From assembly GCF_027460065.1 (NCBI RefSeq), contig NZ_JAPYZZ010000007.1, forward strand, positions 186,001 to 250,000: a stretch of 64,000 nucleotides of DNA, written 5' to 3'. The translations under genes were made by a program, and so were the position numbers. The notes beneath the pieces are model-generated. The model saw only the letters and a list, made by a program, of their open reading frames with translations. It made no database searches and was not told the origin of the DNA. Positions 31,884 through 40,043 of the stretch are shown one piece after another. Origin of the DNA: Martinezella rhizogenes. Its GTDB lineage: Bacteria; Pseudomonadota; Alphaproteobacteria; Rhizobiales; Rhizobiaceae. Each line of letters starts with the position of its first letter. The stretch's first letter is position 1.

Positions 31884-31953
31884 GTCCGTCCTTTGTCAAC
31901 TCTGCCCTTCGCGGAAAACCGCTCCGGAATCACTTCTAACCTTCATTCTCCCT

Positions 31954-31983
31954 ACATAGAGTGTCCCTGCCCCGTACTTCAAG
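31954..31983 (-). promoter_or_regulatory. RpoH-like heat-shock promoter of clpP
   Basis: On the minus strand CTTGAA (31983-31978), 18 bases, CTATGT (31959-31954), then AGGG. This matches the alphaproteobacterial RpoH pattern closely and lies about 70 bases before the clpP ATG. Confidence 0.6.
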
Positions 31984-32334
31984 ACACGAAGCCGCATATC
32001 CTTAACGGCTCAACAGCGTTTGCAGGCCTTCGGGGCCGGTCTGGCAAGGGTTTCGAACCGGCCGGGGCCAGCCGGGGCCCTTTCACCTGCCGCCACCATT
32101 TTTTTACCATGGCGGGCGACGCCGGCAAAAACTGCCTGCGATGCACAGATATAACTTCTCACCGGCAAGAACTCGTTAGGTATTTGCTGCTGATATTGCC
32201 CAGCGAATTTCCGGTTCCCATCGGGGAATGGGCCCTTCCGGGCGAAATGGCAGCTCAACAATTCCAGCGGGCATAACGCACCTCGTGCGAAAGCGCCCGC
32301 TTTTACCGCATTATGGCGCAGATAGGATTTTGCA
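31984..32334. other. Divergent upstream region of clpP and the GGDEF gene
   Basis: About 350 bases without a convincing gene. Around 32020-32090 it is rich in GGCC/GGGGCC words that can fold on themselves, followed by a T-run at 32099-32105. The rightward promoter for the GGDEF gene must lie here, but I cannot assign it. Confidence 0.4.
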
Positions 32335-33582
32335 ATGCTGGATGCAAAGACGAGCACGCTACTATGGGCGGCGGAGACGTTCACCCTTGCCGTGCTTTTG
32401 GGAACGCTGTGGCTGCACCGCCCTTCCCGCCGGCACAATCTCTATTTCGCCGCCGGTTTCCTCGCCACGGGCTTTGGCACCGTCATGGTGGCGTTTCGTG
32501 GGGATATTTCCAGTTTCCTGTCCATTCAGGTCGGCAATACGCTGGCGCTTTCCGCCTTCGGCTTCTGGCTCGCGGGCCTGCTCTGTCTGGAGCAGCGCAA
32601 ACCCGGCGGCTGGATCGCCATTCCGGCCCTTCTATGGGTCGCCGGAATGTTCGTGCCATCAGTGCGTGAAGACATGGTCGCTCGCATCCTGCTTTATCAT
32701 GCCAGCGCAGCCACGGGATACTTCATGCTCGCCGGCGTGCTTCTTGCCAGCAGGGCGCGCGCGTCACGCAGCCGAAAGGTACTGGCCACGATCCTGATCC
32801 TGCAGGCTTTTGCCGGGGCACTCGTCGCTTCCATCGTCATCCCGACCAATGCCGCTATCCCCAACGCCATTCCCATGACGTCGGCGCTCTCCATTTCCGG
32901 CATGCTCGGTTTCACGGCCATCATCATGATCAGCGCCAAGATCATCATGGAAGATACGGAGGACCGTCTCCACCGGCTCGCCATGACCGATCATCTGACC
33001 GGCGTCCTCAACCGGCGCGGTCTGCTGGAGGAGTTCGACCGCATCAAGAAGCGCTCGCATGGCTCCGACCGCTACGTAGCGCTGGTTCTCTTCGACATCG
33101 ACCATTTCAAGAAGATCAATGACAGATACGGACATCAGTCCGGCGATGCCGTGCTCGTGCATTTCTGCAATATCGCACAACGGGTGATCGGCGAGCGCGG
33201 CCTTTTCGTCCGGATGGGCGGCGAGGAATTTGCGCTGGTGGCCGAAGTCGAGAGCCCTTCCAGCACCGTGGCCCTTGCGGAATCCATCCGTGGCAATCTG
33301 CGCCTTTCGAAAATCACTGCACGCAATGAAGCCATCAAGGTGACAACCAGCGTCGGCATATCCGAAGCCCTGATCAAGGATGCAGAGCTGAGCGTGATGA
33401 TGACCGAGGCCGACCGTGCGCTTTATGCCGCCAAGAAGGCCGGGCGCAACCGGACCGTCATCCACGTAAATTCGGCCAATGTCGTCGTGCCCGCTTCGGA
33501 CCGCGACGAAAACCCGATGGACAACAATGCCGACCGGCAGGTCGCGGCACTGAACCGGATATCCGCCATCGCCAGCCGGTGA
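32335..33582 (+). CDS. dgcA: Membrane-bound GGDEF diguanylate cyclase, without I-site
   Basis: Makes c-di-GMP from two GTP. The N-terminal ~200 residues hold about six membrane helices without a known sensor domain. The C-terminal GGDEF domain has FDIDHFKKINDRYGHQSGD (253-271), the active loop MGGEEF (294-299), and TTSVGISE and ADRALYAAKKAGRN. Metal and substrate residues are intact, so it should be active. The RxxD inhibitory site, nine residues before GGEEF, reads GERG (286-289), so feedback inhibition is probably absent. Lying next to clpP, it matches A. tumefaciens dgcA (Atu1257 as I recall), one of the cyclases behind UPP adhesin. The symbol is from memory. Confidence 0.88.
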   Translation: MLDAKTSTLLWAAETFTLAVLLGTLWLHRPSRRHNLYFAAGFLATGFGTVMVAFRGDISSFLSIQVGNTLALSAFGFWLAGLLCLEQRKPGGWIAIPALLWVAGMFVPSVREDMVARILLYHASAATGYFMLAGVLLASRARASRSRKVLATILILQAFAGALVASIVIPTNAAIPNAIPMTSALSISGMLGFTAIIMISAKIIMEDTEDRLHRLAMTDHLTGVLNRRGLLEEFDRIKKRSHGSDRYVALVLFDIDHFKKINDRYGHQSGDAVLVHFCNIAQRVIGERGLFVRMGGEEFALVAEVESPSSTVALAESIRGNLRLSKITARNEAIKVTTSVGISEALIKDAELSVMMTEADRALYAAKKAGRNRTVIHVNSANVVVPASDRDENPMDNNADRQVAALNRISAIASR

Positions 33583-33670
33583 AATGTCACCTTACAGCGA
33601 CATGTGACGGCGAACGCACTGGTCGTTTCCCGCCCTTCCCAAAGCGCCACACGCGGACTAAACCATCAGC

Positions 33671-34918
33671 ATGACAGCGACATTTCCCTTTCTCAAAATC
33701 GATCCCGCCACTCGCCGCGTTTCCCTCAACGCCCGCGATCCGGCCTTCTACAACGATCCGAACCCGGTTTATGCCGCCCTGCACGCGCAATGTCCCACCT
33801 TTTACTGGGAAGAGCAGCGACAGTGGTTTTTCACCTGCTATGACCATGTCAGCACCCTGCTGCGCGATCGCCGGTTTGGACGGCAGATCCTGCATGTGGC
33901 TACTCGTGAAGAGATCGGCCTGTCGGAGCCGCTTGAGCATGTGAAGCATTTCGACCTGGCCGAGCAGCATTCGCTTCTGGAGCTGGAGCCGCCGGAGCAC
34001 ACGCGGCTGCGCACGCTGATCAACCGCGCCTTCGTTTCGCGGCATGTCGACAAGATGAAGCCGGAAATCGAGGAACTCGCCAACCGCCTGATCGACGCCT
34101 TCGAAGCGAATGGCGAGACTGAGCTGCTCTCCTCTTATGCCGACATCATTCCGGTGACGATGATCGCCCGCATGATCGGCATTCCCGAAGAGATGGGGCC
34201 GCAGCTTCTCAAATGGTCGCATGCCTATGTCGGCATGTACATGTTCAAGCGCACGCCCGAAGACGAGCTTCTTGCCGACAAGGCGGCGAAGGAATTCTCG
34301 GACTATGTGCGCAGCGTGATCGCCGAGCGGCGGGCGGAGCCCAAAGACGATCTGCTGAGCCACATGATCCATACGGAGCACAAGGGCCAATACCTGACAG
34401 ACGACGAGCTGGTCTCCACGACCATAGTGTTATTGAATGCCGGTCACGAGGCGACGGTGCACCAGATCGGCAATTCGGTGCGCATCATTCTGGAAAGCGG
34501 CCTCAACCCCGAGACCCTTTTCCATGACGAGACGGCAACCGAACGCACGGTCGAGGAAACGCTGCGCATCTGCGCGCCGGTCCACATCTTCCAGCGTTGG
34601 GTTCTCGAACCGGTCGAGATCGATGGCGTGCAGTTCAAGCGCGGCGACAAGGTCAGCCTCATCCTGGCAGCCGCCAACCTCGATCCGGCGAAATTTTCCG
34701 ATCCTCTGGCCTTCCTGCCAGATCGGAACGAGGGCGCCAACGTCTCCTTCGGTGCCGGCATCCATTTCTGCATCGGTGCGCCGCTTGCGAGACTGGAGCT
34801 CAATCTCGCTTTGCCCCTGCTTTTCAAACGCCTGCCCGGCCTGAAGATTGCCGAGCCGCCCAAGGTGAAGGACGTCTATCATTTCCATGGTCTGGAGCGG
34901 CTCGATCTCAGCTGGTGA
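33671..34918 (+). CDS. Cytochrome P450
   Basis: Soluble bacterial class I P450 (415 residues), a heme monooxygenase needing separate ferredoxin partners. The I-helix motif is NAGHEATVHQIG (256-267), with the usual acid-Thr pair as E-A-T. ExxR is Glu296-Arg299, and the heme loop is FGAGIHFCIG (360-369) with Cys367 as thiolate ligand. EPPEHTRLRTLINRAF is the typical C-helix region. No ferredoxin or reductase gene lies nearby, so partners and substrate cannot be read from context. The gap to the GGDEF gene is 88 bases. Confidence 0.95.
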   Translation: MTATFPFLKIDPATRRVSLNARDPAFYNDPNPVYAALHAQCPTFYWEEQRQWFFTCYDHVSTLLRDRRFGRQILHVATREEIGLSEPLEHVKHFDLAEQHSLLELEPPEHTRLRTLINRAFVSRHVDKMKPEIEELANRLIDAFEANGETELLSSYADIIPVTMIARMIGIPEEMGPQLLKWSHAYVGMYMFKRTPEDELLADKAAKEFSDYVRSVIAERRAEPKDDLLSHMIHTEHKGQYLTDDELVSTTIVLLNAGHEATVHQIGNSVRIILESGLNPETLFHDETATERTVEETLRICAPVHIFQRWVLEPVEIDGVQFKRGDKVSLILAAANLDPAKFSDPLAFLPDRNEGANVSFGAGIHFCIGAPLARLELNLALPLLFKRLPGLKIAEPPKVKDVYHFHGLERLDLSW

Positions 34919-34974
34919 CAGCCATGCCGGGAATGACCTTTTCCCGGCGATGGACACATAAAAGTCATCCGCCC

Positions 34975-35316
34975 CTACAACCGGATGACATAATCCTTAC
35001 GCGTCGTTTCCACGACCTCCCAGGTGCCTGTGAAGCCCGGGCGCAGAACCACCCGGTCACCCGGCCTCAGATCGCGCGATGCGCCGCCGTCTTCAGTCAG
35101 GATGGAATGGCCTTCGAGAATGCTGAAATATTCCCATTCGTCATAGACCACCCGCCATTTGCCGGGAGTGGACTGCCAGATGCCGGCATAGATGCCGCCG
35201 GGAGCCTCTTCGAGATTCCATGTCGTGAATTTGGGATCACCTGATATCAGTCTTTCCGGCGCGGGTGCGCCATGCTCCACTTCGGTGACATCATCAAAAG
35301 ACAGAAAATTCGCCAT
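34975..35316 (-). CDS. Small cupin-domain protein (DUF861-like)
   Basis: A single-domain cupin of 113 residues. GKWRVVYDEWEYFSILEG forms the first cupin motif and LRPGDRVVLRPGFTGTWEV the second. The pattern resembles the DUF861 group (ureidoglycine aminohydrolase/EutQ-type). The metal-binding histidines are mostly absent, so an enzymatic role is doubtful. The ATG at 35316 is preferred to the TTG at 35334. It stands alone, convergent with the P450 gene. Confidence 0.8.
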   Translation of the reverse strand: MANFLSFDDVTEVEHGAPAPERLISGDPKFTTWNLEEAPGGIYAGIWQSTPGKWRVVYDEWEYFSILEGHSILTEDGGASRDLRPGDRVVLRPGFTGTWEVVETTRKDYVIRL

Positions 35317-35490
35317 GGTATCCCGGTCCGTCAAATGTGGTCGTTACCATAGCTTTGCTCGATTGTGAGCGCTTCGTCAAACGCCTTCAACCCAGAACAC
35401 AACTTAAAATTGATTTTCAACTCGATGACGATGAATGCTTGCTTGGCATCCCTCGCCCAGACGGGCGGCCGCAGCCGGGAAAGATGCAGT

Positions 35491-36006
35491 TCACTCCATC
35501 TTGGTCCAGCCAAACACCAGCCACTTGTATTTCGACTTCTTGTCGGGTTCGGCGGTGTAGGTCATCTGCATATCGCCGTCCTTCGCATAGATATCGAGCC
35601 TCGGCGTGGTATCCAGCTTGAGCCATAAGGAACTCTTGTTAAACGACCACGTCCCGCACCAGACGCATCCGGTGGACGGTGGATCACCAGCTTGATGGAA
35701 ATTGTAACGTCCGTCCGCCGTGATCTCCAGATAGTCGAAGGCGGAGTAAAAAGTCGTCACCGTTTCTTGGAACAGCGTGGCGTCCGCTTCCTGCTGGGCC
35801 GTTGGCGCCGTCTTCATGTCCCGCGGCGGGCGGCTGGTCGCACCGGTGAGCTTCCATTTTCCGACAAAATCCTGCTGCGTCGGGAAATATTCCGCCTCAG
35901 CCTGCGCCTTCGGGACCGGAGCAATGCCCGGCACGTCGGCCAAAAGTGCAATTCCGAATGCAAGGAAAAAGCTGACAATTCGAAGCAGTCCGGCTCGGTT
36001 TTCCAT
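35491..36006 (-). CDS. Secreted protein of unknown function
   Basis: A 171-residue protein with a signal peptide (about residues 1-37, cleavage near AQA-EAE). The mature part reads FVGKWKLTGAT at its start, then FDYLEITADGRYNFHQ and GTWSFNKSSLWLKLD. This looks like a small beta-barrel of the lipocalin-like kind (GxW followed by strands). Two cysteines lie close together in TGCVWCGTW and may form a disulfide in the periplasm. I know no function. Confidence 0.75.
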   Translation of the reverse strand: MENRAGLLRIVSFFLAFGIALLADVPGIAPVPKAQAEAEYFPTQQDFVGKWKLTGATSRPPRDMKTAPTAQQEADATLFQETVTTFYSAFDYLEITADGRYNFHQAGDPPSTGCVWCGTWSFNKSSLWLKLDTTPRLDIYAKDGDMQMTYTAEPDKKSKYKWLVFGWTKME

Positions 36007-36083
36007 ATGGCACGTCTTTCGTGATGGGGCGCTAGAGCGTCTGTCTTAGGCGGATTCTGCGCTTGAAGCGACTATGTGCAACC

Positions 36084-36548
36084 TCAATTTCCTGCCAATT
36101 TCGCGAGCGCTATGAACAGGAAGAGCGTGGCCAGAAATTCGATCGGAAGCCGCCAGCGGCTCAATCGGACCCATTTCATTGCAGCCTTCGAAGCCGTTTT
36201 GGCCTCACCGGCCACTTCCGTCTCAAACCGCAGCGCCATGGGGATGAAATAGGCAAAGGACCAGATTCGTGCCGCAAGATGCACCGCGAGTGCCAGCCAT
36301 ATCCAGATGCGAATGGCGGGGTGAGCCCATGTCAGCCAGACGGCCAGAAGCAACGCCACTTCGAACAGCCCGTGAATGGGACCCCAGAAAAGCTTTCGGT
36401 TGATCCCGCCCCTTTCGGGTTGGATCAGCACCGGCTGGGAGGGCCATACCCGGTCAACAAGGAGAGTCTCGTAGATGCCGCCGCCCAGCCCGATGGCGCC
36501 AAGAATACCGGCAATCGCGACCGCATAAAAAACCGAGGGTTCGAACAT
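36084..36548 (-). CDS. Four-helix membrane protein divergent from marR
   Basis: A 154-residue protein with four predicted membrane helices (about 9-28, 58-76, 83-105, 131-150). LGGGIYETLLVDRVWP, GPIHGLFEVALLLAVW and RIWSFAYFIPMALRFE are the most motif-like stretches. This resembles small DUF1772-type membrane proteins, but I am not sure. A GTG at 36557 is the alternative start. The shared control region with a MarR regulator suggests it is the regulator's target, possibly for a toxic or aromatic compound. Confidence 0.75.
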   Translation of the reverse strand: MFEPSVFYAVAIAGILGAIGLGGGIYETLLVDRVWPSQPVLIQPERGGINRKLFWGPIHGLFEVALLLAVWLTWAHPAIRIWIWLALAVHLAARIWSFAYFIPMALRFETEVAGEAKTASKAAMKWVRLSRWRLPIEFLATLFLFIALAKLAGN

Positions 36549-36685
36549 TGTCGTCACTCACCTTTTCCAGAAATCATCGCTGCGATGCTTGCGAGAGCAA
36601 GTCGGATCAGCAGGCATTTTCCAACTTTTCGAAGCACATGAACCCAGTAATGAACTTACCACTGGCGAAATCACGCCCGGCCCAT

Positions 36686-36721
36686 TATCTTGATCACTAT
36701 GATTTCTTAATTATCGAGATA
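36686..36721. promoter_or_regulatory. Possible MarR operator
   Basis: Inverted repeat TATCTTGAT (36686-36694) and ATCGAGATA (36713-36721), one mismatch, in AT-rich DNA directly before the marR ATG at 36727. The position fits autoregulation and control of the divergent gene. Confidence 0.4.
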
Positions 36722-36726
36722 CTTTA

Positions 36727-37182
36727 ATGTCAAGAGACATCTCAAATCGACGGTTGACCGACCTGCTTCGCCAAGCCAGCGCGCAATCACTGCTGATCAG
36801 CCAGGCTATAGCGTCCAAGGCTCGGTTGAACACCACCGATCTGGAGTGCCTGGACATTCTTCAAATGCAGGGCCAAGCCAGTGCAGGCGGACTTGCGAAA
36901 GCAACCGGCCTGACGACCGGAGCGGTGACGGCGCTGCTGGATCGCTTGGAGAAGGCCGGCTTCATAAGACGTTTGCCCGACCCTGCGGATCGCCGTCGCG
37001 TGCTGGCAGCACCAGATCCTGAAAAAATGCGTGCGTTGTTTGAGATGTACGCGCCGCTTCAGGAAAGGATGGAGGCGCTCTATCGAGACTATGATGACGA
37101 GCAACTGGAACTGATCATCGGCTTTATGAATAAATCCTGCGCCATTTCTCGTGACTTCGTCGGCACGTTGCAGAAGATTTAA
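36727..37182 (+). CDS. MarR family transcriptional regulator
   Basis: A 151-residue winged-helix regulator. The helix-turn-helix is GGLAKATGLTTGAVTALLDRLEKAGFI and the wing begins with RRLPDPADRRRVLAAP, the classical MarR DxRxxx pattern. Helical dimerisation regions flank it. Such proteins usually repress a neighbouring gene and release DNA on binding small phenolic ligands or on thiol oxidation. Cys40 and Cys137 are the only cysteines I see. The divergent membrane protein is the obvious target. Confidence 0.9.
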   Translation: MSRDISNRRLTDLLRQASAQSLLISQAIASKARLNTTDLECLDILQMQGQASAGGLAKATGLTTGAVTALLDRLEKAGFIRRLPDPADRRRVLAAPDPEKMRALFEMYAPLQERMEALYRDYDDEQLELIIGFMNKSCAISRDFVGTLQKI

Positions 37183-37344
37183 GCGGTGCGCCAGCGAGCC
37201 GATGCGCATCGATGCTAATCCCTGCCAACCATAACAATCAAATTCGCTGCCACCGAAAATACCCTGTTTCCAAAGGCTTTCCGGCGGCTGCGTAATTAGA
37301 AGTCGGCCGTCATGCGGCTATTCACGCCCGTATGAAGAAACTCA

Positions 37345-38628
37345 TCACACCTTGGCAAATGACTGTTCGAGATCGGCGATGATGTCCTTGACGTCTTCGA
37401 TGCCGATCGACAGGCGCACCACATCCGGCCCGGCGCCGGCTGCCGTCTGCTGTTCCGGTGTCAGCTGGGCATGGGTGGTGGAGGCCGGGTGGATGACGAG
37501 CGAGCGTGTATCGCCGATATTGGCGAGATGGGAGAAAAGCTGCAGCCCTTCCACCAGCGCCTTTCCGCCAGCATAACCGCCCTTCACGCCGAAGGTGAAG
37601 ACGGAGCCCGCACCCTTCGGCGAATAATGCTGCTGGATGGCGTGGTTATCGCTGTCCTCCAGGCCCGCATAATGGACCCAGCCGACCTTTGGGTGCGCCT
37701 TCAGCCATTTCGCGACGGCGAGCGCATTGTCGGAATGGCGCTGAACGCGCAGCGGCAGCGTCTCTATGCCGGTCAGGATCAGGAAGGCGTTGAAGGGCGA
37801 GATTGCCGGGCCGAGATCACGCAATCCCAGGACACGGCAGGCGATGGCGAAGGCGAAGTTGCCAAAGGTCTGGTGCAGGACGACGCCGGAATATTCCGGA
37901 CGCGGCTGCGACAGTGCCGGGAATCTATCCGTCGCCGACCAGTCGAAGGTGCCGCCATCAACAATGATGCCACCCATGGAATTGCCGTGTCCTCCAAGGA
38001 ATTTCGTCAGCGAATGCAGCACGATGTCAGCGCCATGTTCCAGCGGCCGCAGCAGATAGGGACTTGCCATGGTGTTGTCGACAATGAGCGGCAGGCCGTG
38101 ACGGTGGGCGACATCGGCAATCGCGGCGATATCGACGAAGGTGCCGCCGGGATTGGCAAGGCTTTCGATGAAGATGGCGCGCGTGCGCTCATCGATCTGC
38201 GCCTCGAAGCTTGCCGGATCTGCGGCGTCCGCCCAGCGCACCTGCCAGTCGAAACCCTTGAAGGCGTGGCCGAACTGGTTGATGGAGCCACCATAAAGCT
38301 GGCGGGCCGCGACGAAATTATCGCCGGATTGCATGAGCGTATGGAAAACCAGCAATTGCGCCGCGTGACCGGAAGCGACGGCGAGCGCCGCCGTACCGCC
38401 TTCGAGCGCCGCCACGCGCTCCTCCAGAACCGCCTGGGTGGGGTTCATGATGCGGGTGTAGATATTGCCGAACTCTTTCAATCCGAACAAGGCGGCGGCG
38501 TGATCCGCATCGCGGAAAGCATAGGCCGTCGTCTGATAAATCGGCGTTGCGCGCGCACCGGTAGTAGGATCAGGCTGCGCGCCGGCGTGAACGGCCAGTG
38601 TCGAAAATCCAGGATTGTTGCTCGGCAT
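37345..38628 (-). CDS. metY: O-acetylhomoserine sulfhydrylase (MetY type)
   Basis: PLP enzyme of the Cys/Met metabolism family (427 residues), which makes homocysteine from O-acetyl- or O-succinylhomoserine and sulfide. It opens with FSTLAVHAGAQPDPTTGARATPIYQT. The PLP lysine is Lys209 in LHSLTKFLGGHGNSMGG. FGNIYTRIMNPTQAVLEER and IHPASTTHAQLTPEQ are typical of the MetY branch, as is the length above 400. Its ribosome site is buried in a hairpin. A CoA-binding protein gene precedes it in the same direction. Confidence 0.93.
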   Translation of the reverse strand: MPSNNPGFSTLAVHAGAQPDPTTGARATPIYQTTAYAFRDADHAAALFGLKEFGNIYTRIMNPTQAVLEERVAALEGGTAALAVASGHAAQLLVFHTLMQSGDNFVAARQLYGGSINQFGHAFKGFDWQVRWADAADPASFEAQIDERTRAIFIESLANPGGTFVDIAAIADVAHRHGLPLIVDNTMASPYLLRPLEHGADIVLHSLTKFLGGHGNSMGGIIVDGGTFDWSATDRFPALSQPRPEYSGVVLHQTFGNFAFAIACRVLGLRDLGPAISPFNAFLILTGIETLPLRVQRHSDNALAVAKWLKAHPKVGWVHYAGLEDSDNHAIQQHYSPKGAGSVFTFGVKGGYAGGKALVEGLQLFSHLANIGDTRSLVIHPASTTHAQLTPEQQTAAGAGPDVVRLSIGIEDVKDIIADLEQSFAKV

Positions 38629-38635
38629 TATGTTT

Positions 38636-38656
38636 CCTCCATTGGAATTTTGGAGG
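38636..38656 (-). promoter_or_regulatory. Hairpin sequestering the metY ribosome-binding site
   Basis: On the minus strand CCTCCA, 9 bases, TGGAGG, then 7 bases to the ATG. The GGAGG is the Shine-Dalgarno sequence, so the stem would block translation initiation. No SAM-II consensus is visible. Confidence 0.5.
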
Positions 38657-38701
38657 GATCATAATGCCTTGGCGTCAAATGATAAGTGCAATCCGTACCA
38701 A

Positions 38702-39136
38702 CTATCGCGCAATATTGAGACGCGGATACTCAATTGCGGGGCAACGGTCCATCACCACGTCAATGCCATAGGCTTCCGCCTTGGCGGCAGCATTGTCGTC
38801 GCGAACGGAAAGCTGGCCCCAGATCACCGATGGCCGGTCGGGCAGCAATATCGCCTCCTCGACAATGGCCGACAAATATTCCGGTGCGCGGAAAACATCG
38901 ATCATGTCGATCGCCTCAGGGATATCGGCGAGCCTGGCATAGACCTTCTGCCCCAATATCTCCTTGCCCGCCTGGCCGGGATTGACCGGAAAGACGCGAT
39001 ACCCCTTGGACAGCAGAAAGCGCATCACGCCGTGGCTCGGCCTGTCGGGATTGGGTGAAGCACCGAGCAAGGCGATGGTTTTGACGTCAGTCAGAATTTT
39101 TCTGAGATAGTCGGGCTCGTAAGTATCATGCTGCAT
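38702..39136 (-). CDS. CoA-binding domain protein (YccU-like)
   Basis: A 144-residue protein consisting of one Rossmann-type CoA-binding domain. TIALLGASPNPDRPSHGVMRFLLSKGYRVFPVNP is the nucleotide loop in two blocks, followed by IDMIDVFRAPEYLS and VIWGQLSV. The E. coli homologue is YccU. The family has no established reaction. It lies 73 bases before metY in the same direction, an arrangement seen in several rhizobia, so a link to sulfur amino acid metabolism is a fair inference. Confidence 0.88.
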   Translation of the reverse strand: MQHDTYEPDYLRKILTDVKTIALLGASPNPDRPSHGVMRFLLSKGYRVFPVNPGQAGKEILGQKVYARLADIPEAIDMIDVFRAPEYLSAIVEEAILLPDRPSVIWGQLSVRDDNAAAKAEAYGIDVVMDRCPAIEYPRLNIAR

Positions 39137-40043
39137 GTCAACTTATCCCTTCTGGAACGTCACCTGATTTGAAGAATACCAGCGCAAGTCCACCATACGA
39201 AAACCACGCGAGGATAGCGTCTCCTGCATGATTTCGCGAACACAGCCCCAACATCGGCGATTGCGCCCACCCTTCCAATCTAGGAAGCCTTTCCGTTCTC
39301 TTGAACCCCTGCCCGGCCCAAAAATCGCTGCCACGGAGAGTTCAGCGCCCTGCAGCGGCCGCTTGTTGTCCACGCAAAATGATTTCACCAAACACGGGAA
39401 TTCGGATTGTATTGACTATTTCTGTCCAGTTTTTAAAAACGGCGCAGACAGACCTGAATACCAGCGCAAACAACATTGACGTGCAATTCATGCGCCGTTC
39501 GTCTCCTGTTTGTTTTCATTCCGTTCGCAGTTAAATTAGCTATATCTAATTTTCAATAAGTTATGTCGTAAACCAATCAATACCCCAGACTATAACGTTA
39601 CAGTTCATCATTATGCGAATACATGAAATTTATTTTCAAGAATGTCATCTGCGAATTGATACACCTTCCGCTCAAAATACCCATAGGGGATCAGCGGGAA
39701 CATTTAGTGAAACAAGTCATATTTTTAGCCCAAAATGTGCCCCTTGGAGGAACGACGAGCCGTGCATCCAGCACTGGTGCCCGCGCCTGATAGATGAAAT
39801 CCTGAGCAGAACCTTGCATCAAGCCCGCGCAAAATCATTCCTCATTTGCAAAACGTGAACAAAGCGCAAATTTTACGCGTGTAGCAATATCTGCGGCAAG
39901 GTGCATCCCGCCCGGGTGGCTTGTGCGGTCGAAAATCGTGTGCATGGGCAATCGGAAAAGGCTTGCTGCCCGCGGGAAATCGATTCCGGTTTTCAAACCA
40001 ATGCTATAGGTTGCCAAAAGTAGCCGGCGAGCGAGTCTTTATT
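39137..40043. other. AT-rich 0.9-kb region without a convincing gene
   Basis: Markedly lower GC than the rest. Frames of about 80 codons are open on both strands (39143-39391 minus, 39613-39858 plus), but they show no domain and odd composition, so I leave them out. There is a 20-base perfect palindrome (39533-39552) and a run of AT-rich sequence to 39660. The promoter of the EamA gene must lie at the right end. Confidence 0.5.

Noticed and set aside
38629-38701. SAM-II riboswitch before metY
   Set aside because: The conserved core of SAM-II is not present; only a simple hairpin over the ribosome site is seen.
39613-39858. Plus-strand frame of 81 codons in the AT-rich region
   Set aside because: No ribosome site and no recognisable fold; Cys/His/Trp-rich composition unlike neighbours.
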